A DNA stretch of 64,000 bases from JABJOE01 sp964344145 (GCA_964344145.1 CAYFME010000005.1:10760-74759); one strand, 5' to 3'; counted from the first letter of the stretch, positions 49,274 through 58,219 are shown. The notes: generated from the sequence alone by a model not told the origin. A program made the numbers and translations.

Positions 49274-49861
49274 ATGAGCATTAGTGCAGCAGACGTAAAC
49301 AAACTTCGAAAAATGACTGGCGTCGGATTGATGCATGCAAAGAAAGCATTGACGGAAGCAGACGGTGATTTTGACAAGGCGGCAGAGATTCTGCGAAAGG
49401 CAGGGGGGGCACGTGCAGCAAAGAAAGCAGATCGTGAAACCACCGAAGGTCGCGTTCACTGCTACAGCCACGGAAACGGAAAGATCGGAGCGATGGTAAA
49501 GATCGCCTGTGAAACGGACTTCGTTGCTCGCAATGAAGCCTTTATCGAGTTGGCAAATGACATCGCTATGCACGTTGCTGCAATGTCGCCGCTGTATCTC
49601 TCTCGCGAAGATGTTCCTGAGGATGTTCTTGCCAAGGAAGCAGAGATTGTAAAGGAGCAGAACACTGGAAAACCGGCTGACATTCTCGACAAGATTGTGG
49701 AAGGGAAGCTCGAGAAGTACTACGAGGAAATGTGTCTGCTTGATCAGAAGTTCATCAAAGATGAAGATATGACGATCCAGCAGCTTGTTGAGAGCAAGAT
49801 CGCCTCACTTGGTGAAAACATGAAAGTAGTAGGATTCTCCCGATTGCAAATCGGTGGATAA
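49274..49861 (+). CDS. tsf: Elongation factor Ts
   Basis: 195 residues from ATG 49274; the ATG at 49247 lies inside rpsB. N-terminal UBA-like domain MSISAADVNKLRKMTGVGLM with HAKKALTEADGDFDKA, then the EF-Tu contact CETDFVARNEAF. It recycles EF-Tu-GDP. The stop falls on the last base before the scaffold gap. Confidence 0.96.
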   Translation: MSISAADVNKLRKMTGVGLMHAKKALTEADGDFDKAAEILRKAGGARAAKKADRETTEGRVHCYSHGNGKIGAMVKIACETDFVARNEAFIELANDIAMHVAAMSPLYLSREDVPEDVLAKEAEIVKEQNTGKPADILDKIVEGKLEKYYEEMCLLDQKFIKDEDMTIQQLVESKIASLGENMKVVGFSRLQIGG

Positions 49862-49961
49862 NNNNNNNNNNNNNNNNNNNNNNNNNNNNNNNNNNNNNNN
49901 NNNNNNNNNNNNNNNNNNNNNNNNNNNNNNNNNNNNNNNNNNNNNNNNNNNNNNNNNNNNN
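49862..49961. other. Scaffold gap (100 Ns)
   Basis: Exactly 100 Ns, the conventional size for a gap of unknown length. The tsf terminator and the gap-gene promoter are probably lost here. Confidence 0.99.
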
Positions 49962-49966
49962 TTTTT

Positions 49967-50977
49967 ATGGCTCGGATTGCAATTAATGGTTTTGGTCGCA
50001 TCGGCCGCTCGACGTTTAAGGCCGCATGGGGAAAGAAGGGGTTCAACGTCGTCGCGATTAATGATTTGACGGACGCAAAGACGCTCGCACATCTCTTGAA
50101 GTACGATACAAACTACGGCACTTGGGACGTATCTGTTCGTGCGACAAAGACGGCTCTTATCGTTGGCGGAAAGAAGATTCCAGTTTTGAGTCAGCGCGAT
50201 CCAGCCGAGCTGCCTTGGGATGAGATGAAGGTGGACATTGTGCTTGAGGCGACGGGGATTTTTCGAACAGAGGAAGCTGCAAGCGCTCATTTGAAGGCGG
50301 GAGCGAGGCGCGTGATCATTTCAGCTCCAGGAAAAGGCGGCAATGTGCCGACATATGTTTTGGGAGCAAATGCTGGATACAAGAAACTCAAGGGCAAGCC
50401 GGGGGTGGTGAACAACGCCTCGTGTACAACGAACTGTGTTGCACCGGTGACGGCGATTATGGATCAGGCTTTTGGTGTAAAGAAGGCGTTGATGACAACC
50501 GTGCACGGGTATACGTCAACGCAGAATCTTATTGATGGTCCACACAAAGATCTTCGACGCGCGCGAGCTGCGGCTGTGAACATGATTCCAACTTCAACGG
50601 GTGCGGCGATCGCCACGACAGAAACGTTGCCAAAACTGAAGAACAAGTTTGATGGATTGGCGATCCGTGTGCCGCTTCCAACCATGTCGCTTTCCGACAT
50701 GACGTTCCTCCTGAAGAAAAGGGTGACGGTTGAGAAGATTCATGCGGCCATGAAAAAGGCCGTTAAGACACCTCGCTTCAAAGGCATTGTTGATTGGACC
50801 GATGAACCGTTGGTTTCCTCCGATCTTATTGGGAATCCACACTCAGCTGTTGTTGATTTTGGTCTTACACGAGTGGTCGACGGCGATTTGGTGAAGATTG
50901 TGGCGTGGTACGACAACGAGTGGGGCTATGCAAACCGACTTGCTGAGCTCGCCCTCTTTACGGCAAAAGCGTTCTAA
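49967..50977 (+). CDS. gap: Glyceraldehyde-3-phosphate dehydrogenase
   Basis: 336 residues. NAD motif INGFGRIGRSTFKA, catalytic Cys153 in ASCTTNCVAPV, and the C-terminal WYDNEWGYANRLAEL. First of the glycolytic run gap-DoxX-pgk-eno. Its upstream signals are in the scaffold gap. Confidence 0.97.
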   Translation: MARIAINGFGRIGRSTFKAAWGKKGFNVVAINDLTDAKTLAHLLKYDTNYGTWDVSVRATKTALIVGGKKIPVLSQRDPAELPWDEMKVDIVLEATGIFRTEEAASAHLKAGARRVIISAPGKGGNVPTYVLGANAGYKKLKGKPGVVNNASCTTNCVAPVTAIMDQAFGVKKALMTTVHGYTSTQNLIDGPHKDLRRARAAAVNMIPTSTGAAIATTETLPKLKNKFDGLAIRVPLPTMSLSDMTFLLKKRVTVEKIHAAMKKAVKTPRFKGIVDWTDEPLVSSDLIGNPHSAVVDFGLTRVVDGDLVKIVAWYDNEWGYANRLAELALFTAKAF

Positions 50978-50980
50978 CCT

Positions 50981-51475
50981 ATGCGTAAGCAAACTCCCTA
51001 CGATCGATTGTGCAAGCAGACGAACCGCAGGTGGTTCTCAGTTGTCTTGACGATTCTGCGCGTTGCATTGGGAATTGTATTCTTCGGAGCTGGTCTGGCA
51101 AAGATGAGTGATTGGAGTGCAGCTGGATATCTTCAAGGCTCAACGGGACCTCTCGCCGATTGGTTTATCTCTTTGGCCGGCAATCCGATTGTGGACCAGT
51201 TGAACATTTGGGGGCTCACGTTGATCGGCGTGGCGCTTATTCTCGGCTTACTTGTTCGACCGGCGTCATTCTTTGCGGCAATCATGATGATTCTGTACTA
51301 CCTATCGCAGTTTGAACAGAACACGGAGCACGGGTTGATCGATGATCACATTGTGTACGCGTTGATTTTTGTCTTATTCCTGTCAGGAGGTATTGGTCAT
51401 GTATTTGGGTTAGACGGTATTGCGTCTGGACGTATCCGAAAGCAGACGTGGCTGACGAAGCTTCTATTTGGATAG
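50981..51475 (+). CDS. DoxX-family membrane protein
   Basis: 164 residues, four spans, with the DoxX start LRVALGIVFFGAGLAKMSDW, a second conserved block WGLTLIGVALILGLLVRPAS and HIVYALIFVLFLSGGIGHVF. The quinone- or redox-linked role of the family is poorly defined. It lies 3 bases after gap and 1 base before pgk, so it is co-transcribed with glycolysis genes. Confidence 0.85.
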   Translation: MRKQTPYDRLCKQTNRRWFSVVLTILRVALGIVFFGAGLAKMSDWSAAGYLQGSTGPLADWFISLAGNPIVDQLNIWGLTLIGVALILGLLVRPASFFAAIMMILYYLSQFEQNTEHGLIDDHIVYALIFVLFLSGGIGHVFGLDGIASGRIRKQTWLTKLLFG

Positions 51476-51476
51476 T

Positions 51477-52643
51477 ATGAAGTTGAAAACGCTCCCGCTT
51501 TCACGCATCAAGCGCGGTCAGCGTGTTTTTGTTCGTATTGATGCGAATGTTCCGTTGGTGAACGGCCGCATTCCAAAGGGTGGTGCATGGCGACTAGAAA
51601 AGGTGGTGGACTATCTGCGAGCACTATCAAAAAAGGGCGCTGTCGTGATCGTTTGTTCGCATATCGGACGCCCGAGCGGAAAGCGCGTGAAGGCGTTGAG
51701 CATGGCGCCTGTTGCAAGATGGTTTAAACGTGAGGGGAGATTGAAGGTCAAGCTCGCATCTGGTGTGTCGGGGTCGAACGTTGAGGCGATGATCAATCGG
51801 GCGCGTGGGGGCGACGTGATCGTGCTTGAGAATGTTCGATTCGATGCGCGGGAAGAGCAGAACGATCGCACGTTGGCAAAAGAATGGGCATCGATGGCGG
51901 ATGTGTATGTAAACAATGCGTTTGGTACGTGTCACCGAAAGCATGCGTCTGTTCACGCCATCACAACGTTACTCCCAAGTTATGCTGGTCCGTTGCTTGT
52001 TGAGGAGGTGAAAGCGCTTTCTGCAAAACGCAATAAACCATTCATTCTTGTCATCGGAGGGATAAAGCTCAAAACCAAGATGCCGGTGATTGAACGACTC
52101 GCTCCTGAGGCGGACGTTGTACTGACCGGAGGCGGTATCGCGTTAACATTTCAGGCTGTGCGTGATCGCCGAACGTTGAAACTGAACGGGAAGACGATGC
52201 GCCCTGATGAATTGAAGCTTGCACGTCAGGTGATGAAGCGGTTTGCGAACAAGCTCATCTTGCCGGTTGATTTGGTTGTTCGAGATGGAAAAGGGACAAG
52301 AACACTGTGGGCGGATGAATTGGGGTCAAATGACGTCATGATCGACACAGGTCCGAAAGCCCGCGAACAGTATGCGCAGTATTTGGAAAAGGCGAAGACG
52401 ATTATTTGGAATGGGACCATGGGAGTTATTGAAGAGCGCGCTGCTCAGGCTGGGACGATCGCGTTAGCAAAGGCACTGGCAAAACAAAAGAACGTGAAGA
52501 CGATTCTTGGAGGGGGGGATACGATCAGTTTTTTGCGAAAAAAGAATCTCGCTAAGGGGTTTACGCATTTGTCGACTGGTGGCGGTGCGATGCTTGTCTT
52601 CTTGGGTGGCGGAAAAATGCCCGGACTTGATGTGTTAAAATAA
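51477..52643 (+). CDS. pgk: Phosphoglycerate kinase
   Basis: 388 residues from ATG 51477. N-terminal substrate loop RVFVRIDANVPLVNGRIPKG, SHIGRPSG, LLENVRF-type segment VLENVRFDAREE, and C-terminal nucleotide site ILGGGDTISFLRKKN with THLSTGGGAMLVFLGGGKMP. It makes ATP from 1,3-bisphosphoglycerate. Confidence 0.96.
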   Translation: MKLKTLPLSRIKRGQRVFVRIDANVPLVNGRIPKGGAWRLEKVVDYLRALSKKGAVVIVCSHIGRPSGKRVKALSMAPVARWFKREGRLKVKLASGVSGSNVEAMINRARGGDVIVLENVRFDAREEQNDRTLAKEWASMADVYVNNAFGTCHRKHASVHAITTLLPSYAGPLLVEEVKALSAKRNKPFILVIGGIKLKTKMPVIERLAPEADVVLTGGGIALTFQAVRDRRTLKLNGKTMRPDELKLARQVMKRFANKLILPVDLVVRDGKGTRTLWADELGSNDVMIDTGPKAREQYAQYLEKAKTIIWNGTMGVIEERAAQAGTIALAKALAKQKNVKTILGGGDTISFLRKKNLAKGFTHLSTGGGAMLVFLGGGKMPGLDVLK

Positions 52644-52649
52644 GTTTGT

Positions 52650-53912
52650 ATGAAGAGTTCTATTGATGTTATTCACGCGCATGAGATTCTTGATTCGCGC
52701 GGCAATCCAACGTTGAATGTTACTGTCATGTTGCAAGACGGTACGCGCGGTTCAGCGTCTGTTCCATCGGGAGCGTCGACCGGCATTCACGAGGCATTAG
52801 AGCTGCGTGATGGCGACAAGAAGCGTTATCGCGGAAAAGGAGTACTCAAAGCGGTGAAGAACGTTAATACGAAGATCGCCCGTGAGCTCAACGGTATGGA
52901 TGTTCTGCACTTGCAGAAGATCGATGATGCGATGCGGTTGCTTGATGGGACAGTGAATAAGCATAAGCTTGGCGCGAACGCGATTCTTGGTGTGTCGATG
53001 GCCTGTGCACACGCCGGAGCACATGTCCGCGAAGTACCGTTGTATCAGCATCTTCGGGAGATGTATGAGTTCCCGTTTAAGAAGTATCGGTTGCCAACAC
53101 CGACAATGAACGTGCTCAACGGTGGAGCGCATGCAGATTGGATTTTGGATTTTCAAGAGTTCATGATCGTCCCACAGCAGCGCAAGTTTGCTGAGAAGAT
53201 TCGTTGTGGTTCGGAGGTTTTTCACGCACTCGGCGGGTTACTGAAGGCTGCTGGACACTCGACGCTTAAGGGTGACGAGGGAGGTTATGCTGTGCCGTTT
53301 AAAAAGAACGAAGATGCGTTCAAGATGATCGTTAAGGCGATCAAGAAAGCAGGATACAAGTCCGGCAAAGATGTGATGCTTGCCATGGATCCAGCGGTAT
53401 CCGAGATTTACAATCCAAAAACGAAAAAGTATTGGTTGAAGCGCGAGAACAAGAAGCTCAGCACCAAGCAAATGATTGCGATGTGGGAGCGTTGGGTAAA
53501 AAAATATCCGATTGTTTCACTCGAAGATGGACTTGATCAAGATGATTGGGACGGTTGGGTCGAGTTAACGGCTCGTCTTGGCAAAAAGCTCGCGCTTGTT
53601 GGGGATGATTACTTGGTGACAAACGTCGAGCGTTTGCAAAAGAGTATTAACATGAAGGCGGCTAACGCGATTCTGATTAAGGTAAATCAGATCGGAACAA
53701 TGTCGGAGGCGATGGAGGCGATTGCTCTGGCACAAAAGAACAAGTATAAGATTTCCGTTTCTCATCGTTCAGGTGAGACAGCAGATACGACGATTGCGGA
53801 CATTGCTGTTGCGGTAAACGCGGATTTTATTAAGACGGGTTCGCTATCTCGATCCGAACGGCTTGCGAAGTACAATCGATTGCTTGCGATTGAAGAAGAG
53901 CTGAAGCGTTAG
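52650..53912 (+). CDS. eno: Enolase
   Basis: 420 residues. Signatures HAHEILDSRGNPTLNV, SVPSGASTGIHEALELRDGD, LNGGAHADWILDFQEFMIVP, the catalytic Lys in ILIKVNQIGTMSEA, and VSHRSGETADTTIADIAVAV. Converts 2-phosphoglycerate to phosphoenolpyruvate. It ends in a 4-base convergent overlap with dinB. Confidence 0.96.
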   Translation: MKSSIDVIHAHEILDSRGNPTLNVTVMLQDGTRGSASVPSGASTGIHEALELRDGDKKRYRGKGVLKAVKNVNTKIARELNGMDVLHLQKIDDAMRLLDGTVNKHKLGANAILGVSMACAHAGAHVREVPLYQHLREMYEFPFKKYRLPTPTMNVLNGGAHADWILDFQEFMIVPQQRKFAEKIRCGSEVFHALGGLLKAAGHSTLKGDEGGYAVPFKKNEDAFKMIVKAIKKAGYKSGKDVMLAMDPAVSEIYNPKTKKYWLKRENKKLSTKQMIAMWERWVKKYPIVSLEDGLDQDDWDGWVELTARLGKKLALVGDDYLVTNVERLQKSINMKAANAILIKVNQIGTMSEAMEAIALAQKNKYKISVSHRSGETADTTIADIAVAVNADFIKTGSLSRSERLAKYNRLLAIEEELKR

Positions 53913-55144
53913 AGTTCGTGATCGTAGTGCCAGCCGCTGGTACGTTCGTAAAAATTGGTACTTAACGTTGATGCTCGCACCCAAACGCCCGCTCCGTAAC
54001 GAGTTTGGAGGCTATCGAGTGCTTCAAGGGTTCTATGGACCTTGTTTTGTTTTGGAAAGAGTCGCTCTGGGATGTGTGTTTTAACAAGATCGGTTGCTCG
54101 TACGCCAAGGAGTCGAATGCCAAATTCAGGATTGTAGATTTGTCCAAAGAGCTTCCAGACATTCTGGAAGAGTTCGAGTCCGTCAATAAATGGCTCTTGC
54201 AATTGCCGCTGCATACCACGACCGTGGAAGCCTTCGTAGCGTACGTAGACGCCGACGCGTCTTGCAATGAACCCGTCTCGACGCATACGCCAAGCGACTT
54301 TATCGCACATGGCAAGGAGGTTTGTCTGGATTTCGATGGTTTCGGTTAGATCATGGGCGAACGTGTATGAATGACCAATCGACTTTGGATCCTCTTTTTC
54401 ATCAGTAACGATATCGTCGCCAATACCGCGTGCAGCAGCGTAGAGCCAATCGCCATACGATTTAAACTCACGTTGTAGATCTGCAAGGGAGACTTGTCGC
54501 AATGCCTTCACGGAGTTCACACCCATGTTGGCGAGGCGTGCTTCAATGCGCGGGCCAATACCGCAAATAGCAGCCAACGGTTGTGCGGCGACGAAATCGA
54601 GAAGTGTGTCTGGCGTGATAACGGTGAGACCGTTGGGCTTGTGTGATTCCGCGGCGAGTTTAGCGATCAATTTATTTGGAGCGATACCGATTGAGACAGT
54701 ACAGTGTTCGCCGCACTCTTTTGCGATTTCGTAACGAATCATCTGCGCGATCATCGTCGCTCCGAAATAGTCACCGGCAGCAAACGTGAGATCAGCCGAT
54801 GCTTCATCGGTACTGAATTTTTCGACGGCGTCAGAATGACGTCGCAAGATGTTCATGAAACGTTTGGTGATCTCGCTATACTTTTTTGGATCACCAGAGA
54901 CCATCTTCAGGCCAGGGTGAAGGCGCTTTGCTTCCACGCTCGACATGGCGGTTTTGATGCCAACGTCTTTTGCTTCACGAGATGCAGTAGTGACAACGGT
55001 GCGTTCAAGTTGTGATCCGCGTCCCTTACCACCGACCGCGATAGCTTTTCCACGCAAAAAAGGATTTGCCTGTTGCTCGACGGAGGCAAAGTACGAGTTG
55101 AAGTCAATATGCAAAATGATTTTATCCGTGCTAGTGTTGATCAT
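53909..55144 (-). CDS. dinB: Y-family DNA polymerase IV
   Basis: 411 residues from ATG 55144; an in-frame ATG at 55162 would overlap uppS. Catalytic residues are in HIDFNSYFASVEQQ and FSTDEASADLTFA. ISIGIAPNKLIAKLAAES and the HhH region CGIGPRIEARLANMGVNSVK are conserved. Translesion synthesis. I see no GTTC-N7-GTTC box of the lexA type upstream. Its start codon abuts the uppS start codon directly (CATATG). Confidence 0.92.
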   Translation of the reverse strand: MINTSTDKIILHIDFNSYFASVEQQANPFLRGKAIAVGGKGRGSQLERTVVTTASREAKDVGIKTAMSSVEAKRLHPGLKMVSGDPKKYSEITKRFMNILRRHSDAVEKFSTDEASADLTFAAGDYFGATMIAQMIRYEIAKECGEHCTVSIGIAPNKLIAKLAAESHKPNGLTVITPDTLLDFVAAQPLAAICGIGPRIEARLANMGVNSVKALRQVSLADLQREFKSYGDWLYAAARGIGDDIVTDEKEDPKSIGHSYTFAHDLTETIEIQTNLLAMCDKVAWRMRRDGFIARRVGVYVRYEGFHGRGMQRQLQEPFIDGLELFQNVWKLFGQIYNPEFGIRLLGVRATDLVKTHIPERLFPKQNKVHRTLEALDSLQTRYGAGVWVRASTLSTNFYERTSGWHYDHEL

Positions 55145-55855
55145 ATGTCTGAGTTGAATCATATAGCCATTATTCCCGACGGAAACCGTCGCTGGGCTCG
55201 TTCCAGGAATCTACCAACGCTTGAAGGACATCGGAAGGGGTATTTGCAGTTTCGTGATGTGTTTGATTGGTGCTTGCAGCGTGGTGTGAAGGAAGTGAGT
55301 GTTTGGGCGTTTTCGACAGAGAACTGGAAGCGCACAAAAGAGGAGGTTGGCTATTTGATGCGCTTGATGGAGCAGTTGATCATTGATGAGCTCGATGACC
55401 TTGTGAAGCGCGACGTTCGGGTGCAAATTATTGGTCGTCGTGAGGATTTATCAGAGAAGTTGCAAACAGGCATCGAACGCGTTGAGCGGGAGACGGCAAA
55501 TGGACAAGCCGGAACGTTGAATATTCTTTTTAACTATGGAGGGCAACCTGAGATTATTGAAGGTGTGAAGCGTTGTTTGCGCGAGGGCATTGATCCCGAG
55601 GCGCTCGACGAAGAGATGTTTGCTTCGTATTTGTGGACAAGCCGCACATCTAGACCAGATTTGATTATTCGAACATCGGGTGAGACAAGGTTGTCAGGAT
55701 TCTTTTTGTGGCTGAGTGCTTACAGTGAGTTTTACTTTGCAGACTGTCATTGGCCAGACTTTGGCGAGAAGGAGTTGGACGCTGCGATTGCATCGTTTAA
55801 GCAGCGTGAGCGTCGATTCGGTGGAGATTCCGTGTCGTCATTGCGAGGAACGTAG
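55145..55855 (+). CDS. uppS: Isoprenyl (undecaprenyl) diphosphate synthase
   Basis: 236 residues from ATG 55145. Catalytic Asp12 in IIPDGNRRWARSR, plus VWAFSTENWKRTKEEV, FNYGGQPEII, and DLIIRTSGETRLSGFFLWLS near the C-terminus. Makes the polyprenyl carrier used by MraY and the glycosyltransferases. An extended -10-like TGC-TAGTGT (55132-55137) lies 7 bases before the ATG, inside dinB. Confidence 0.95.
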   Translation: MSELNHIAIIPDGNRRWARSRNLPTLEGHRKGYLQFRDVFDWCLQRGVKEVSVWAFSTENWKRTKEEVGYLMRLMEQLIIDELDDLVKRDVRVQIIGRREDLSEKLQTGIERVERETANGQAGTLNILFNYGGQPEIIEGVKRCLREGIDPEALDEEMFASYLWTSRTSRPDLIIRTSGETRLSGFFLWLSAYSEFYFADCHWPDFGEKELDAAIASFKQRERRFGGDSVSSLRGT

Positions 55856-55870
55856 TGACGAAGCAACCCT

Positions 55871-56116
55871 TTAATCCGTATACAGCTCCACCAGCCGCCA
55901 CTCCAAGGTTTCGGTATCCAAACGGAGTTTCATGAAGTTGGCGTCATCTGAGACAGAGAAGTAGAAGATGCGTTTCGCGCCTTCTCGTGCACCGTGAACG
56001 AGGTTAACCGTTTGCATGGTGTACGTTTTTCCATCCCAACGCACGTCGCGTGGTCGAATACGCTTATTGGCAAAGTCGACGGTGACGTCGACTGGATCAT
56101 TGAGGTAGGTATGCAT
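55871..56116 (-). CDS. Small conserved-looking protein of unknown function
   Basis: 81 residues, soluble, mostly beta strands (DVTVDFANKRIRPRDVRWDG, ANFMKLRLDTETLEWRLVEL). It resembles the short DUF6504-like proteins by eye, but I am not certain. Transcribed toward uppS, behind the small basic ORF it overlaps by 20 bases. Confidence 0.6.
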   Translation of the reverse strand: MHTYLNDPVDVTVDFANKRIRPRDVRWDGKTYTMQTVNLVHGAREGAKRIFYFSVSDDANFMKLRLDTETLEWRLVELYTD

Positions 56117-56258
56117 AGAATCGCTTTAGCTGTTTTTTAAGGCGACGTCGTGAAAGACGTGTGCGCATGCTTTTGTGCAGATTGCGTAGGCGGCGTTCGA
56201 ATTTGTTTGAACGGTACGCGTAAGTGGACTTGTAGTGACGCATGGTGAGGGAGGACAT
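56097..56258 (-). CDS. Small very basic protein (53 residues)
   Basis: Translation from ATG 56258 gives SSLTMRHYKSTYAYRSNKFE then RRLRNLHKSMRTRLSRRRLK and KQLKRFYAYLPQ; ATG 56243 is an alternative start. More than a third of the residues are Arg or Lys, suggesting nucleic-acid binding. It overlaps the next gene by 20 bases. The lack of a clear Shine-Dalgarno and the short length keep confidence low. Confidence 0.45.
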   Translation of the reverse strand: MSSLTMRHYKSTYAYRSNKFERRLRNLHKSMRTRLSRRRLKKQLKRFYAYLPQ

Positions 56259-56462
56259 AGGGTGGTGAAATGAATAAAGTTTGTTATTTTTGTCAAAGAA
56301 AGCACCCGGAGGAGGAGACCGGGTGCTTTCTTCTCTTAGTTCACTCTGAGGCGAGAAGAGCTGGATCCCGACAGCTCTTATCCTCAGAGAACAGACGGGG
56401 ATCGTCAGATGACGTCGCCTCTTCTCTGCAGCGAGAGCTGGGGATCGTAGATTGTTTTTAAC
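56259..56462. other. Structured non-coding region between lexA and the small basic gene
   Basis: A perfect 12-bp hairpin (GAAAGCACCCGG / CCGGGTGCTTTC, about 56296-56328) acts as a terminator. It is followed by CTCTGAGG...CCTCAGAG enclosing AAGAGCT/AGCTCTT (about 56345-56389), and by two copies of GGGGATCGT. No convincing gene is present. It could be a lexA 3' region or a small RNA. Confidence 0.5.
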
Positions 56463-57095
56463 TTACACGGCACCGAACTGTCGTATGACCGCGCGAACAA
56501 TTCCTTGAATGTTCACATTTCCTTTTACGATGATTGGTTCCATGGTGCTGTTGGCAGGCTGGAGACGCACATGTTTTGCTTCGCGATAAAATCGTTTTAA
56601 CGTTGCGTACTGGTTATCGAGCAAGGCGACCACGATATCACCGTTTTTTGGTGACGGATTACGCTCGATGACAACAAAGTCTCCGTCAAAGATACCGTCT
56701 TCGATCATCGATCGACCTCGTACTTGGAGGACGTACGAATTATCGACGTCCACGACGAGATTCGCCGGAATCGCAATCGCCTCATTCTCTTCAACAGCTT
56801 CGATTGGTTCACCTGCGGTAATTAATCCTGCGAGCGGTAGCATGATGCTCATTGGCGAAACCGTTTCCTCACTTTCAACAAGTTCAATCGACCGTGCACT
56901 GCCATCGTCTCCCGTATTAATGACGCCCTTTTCACAGAGTGCTTTGATGTGCTGACACACCGTCGATGGGGAAGAGAGCCCTAAGCCTTTCGCAATCTCG
57001 CGATACGAAGGGGTGTAGCCTTTTTTCTGAATGAATTTCTCAATAAAGTTGAGAATTTCTTTTTGGCGCTTTGTGAGAGGGGGAAGAGGAGACAT
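56463..57095 (-). CDS. lexA: LexA SOS repressor
   Basis: 210 residues. The N-terminal winged helix has YTPSYREIAKGLGLSSPSTV (recognition helix region 28-50). The autocleavage bond is Ala94-Gly95 in LITAGEP, with Ser129 in VRGRSMIEDG and Lys167 in QYATLKRFYRE. The length is normal. Its promoter is flanked by two GTTC-N7-GTTC direct-repeat boxes in opposite orientation, indicating autorepression. Confidence 0.94.
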   Translation of the reverse strand: MSPLPPLTKRQKEILNFIEKFIQKKGYTPSYREIAKGLGLSSPSTVCQHIKALCEKGVINTGDDGSARSIELVESEETVSPMSIMLPLAGLITAGEPIEAVEENEAIAIPANLVVDVDNSYVLQVRGRSMIEDGIFDGDFVVIERNPSPKNGDIVVALLDNQYATLKRFYREAKHVRLQPANSTMEPIIVKGNVNIQGIVRAVIRQFGAV

Positions 57096-57097
57096 AC

Positions 57098-57138
57098 GTT
57101 CGTTATCTGTTCTTATTATACACGAACAAAAACTGAAC
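57098..57138. promoter_or_regulatory. lexA promoter with two direct-repeat LexA-box candidates
   Basis: Box 1 is GTTC-gttatct-GTTC (57098-57112). Box 2 is the reverse orientation GAAC-aaaaact-GAAC (57124-57138). The minus-strand -10 TATAAT (57120-57115) lies exactly between them. The lexA ATG is at 57095, giving a leader of about 12 bases. Confidence 0.75.
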
Positions 57139-57181
57139 GCAAGGTTGGAATGTGGATAACCGTATGTTACTCTTGCGCACT

Positions 57182-58219
57182 ATGCTCAAAACCGTTGAGA
57201 TTCCATTGGCCGGGCATCCAGATAAAGTCTGCGATCAGATTGTCGAGGCGCTGCTCGATGAGTATTTGCGTCGAGATGCAAAAAGTCGGGTGAGTTTGAA
57301 GGCGTGTGGTTCGCACGGCATGCTGATGATCGGCGGTACGGTGGACTCGAAGGCCGACTTTGATGCCTCGGCTATTGCGCAGAAGGTCTACGGCGAGATC
57401 GGCTACTCAGATGACATTCAACCGTTTGTAAACATCGAGCGTCCAAGCGAGGATATCGCGCGACGCATTGTGGGTGGTGGGGCGCAAGGTACGTGCGCCG
57501 TGTACGGATATGCAACAAAGGAGACGCGTGAGATGTTGCCGCGCTGTCTCGTGTATGCAAGCGCGCTCGCGCGGCGCGTGGACGACCTACGCAGGCATGA
57601 TCCAACCTTTGCCTTTTTAAAACCTGACGGCAAGATCCAGTTGACCATGGATGGTGAACGGGTCGTGGCGGTCACGCTGCTCATTCAGCACGCGCCCGAG
57701 ATCGAGCAGCCGCAGATGCAATCTGCTATGTTGTCACAGGTTGTTGAGCCGATTTTGGGAACGGCAGACGGCGTGCAGGTGTTTATCAACTCATCTGGGT
57801 CGTTTGAGACGGGTGGATTTATGGCAAGTGCTGGAGCTTCGGGAAGAAAAGTACTCGCCGACACCTATGGCGGGTTACTTCCACACGGCGGTGCAGCGTT
57901 TGCTGGGCGAGATCCGCTGCGACCTGCAAGAGCGGGGACGTACATGGCGCGATATGTCGCCAAGCAGCTTGTAGCGCGCGGTGTGGCGGGGAACGTACTT
58001 GTGCACGCGACGTACGCGATCGGAGAGGAAGAGCCGGTTTGTTTGGAAGCGCGGACAGGAAGAGGGGAGGACGTCAGCGAAGCTATTAAACAAGAATTCG
58101 ATTTTCGACCAGAGGCGATTGTGGAGCGGCTAGACCTGCAAAAACCGGTGTATCAGGCCTTGTCGACCTACGGACAATTTGGGCGCGACGAGATGCCATG
58201 GGAACGCCTTGACAGATAA
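57182..58219 (+). CDS. metK: S-adenosylmethionine synthetase, divergent
   Basis: 345 residues from ATG 57182, shorter than the usual 380-400. A TGT-TACTCT extended -10 lies 8 bases upstream, with TTGGAA 17 bases before it. ATP motif GHPDKVCDQI is intact. The second motif, normally GAGDQG, reads GGGAQGTCAVYGYATKET, so the Asp is replaced by Ala. The glycine loop is GGLLPHGGAAFAGRDPLRPA rather than the usual GGRGAHGGGAFSGKDPTK form, followed by RAGTYMARYVAKQLVARG. Probably still a SAM synthase, with altered active-site details. Confidence 0.85.
   Translation: MLKTVEIPLAGHPDKVCDQIVEALLDEYLRRDAKSRVSLKACGSHGMLMIGGTVDSKADFDASAIAQKVYGEIGYSDDIQPFVNIERPSEDIARRIVGGGAQGTCAVYGYATKETREMLPRCLVYASALARRVDDLRRHDPTFAFLKPDGKIQLTMDGERVVAVTLLIQHAPEIEQPQMQSAMLSQVVEPILGTADGVQVFINSSGSFETGGFMASAGASGRKVLADTYGGLLPHGGAAFAGRDPLRPARAGTYMARYVAKQLVARGVAGNVLVHATYAIGEEEPVCLEARTGRGEDVSEAIKQEFDFRPEAIVERLDLQKPVYQALSTYGQFGRDEMPWERLDR

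Noticed and set aside
49862..49961. ORFs spanning the run of Ns
   Set aside because: Their translations are unknown residues; only the flanking tsf and gap genes are real.
56270..56461. 63-residue ORF starting MNKVCYFCQRKH
   Set aside because: It consists of a terminator hairpin and further stems; no Shine-Dalgarno.
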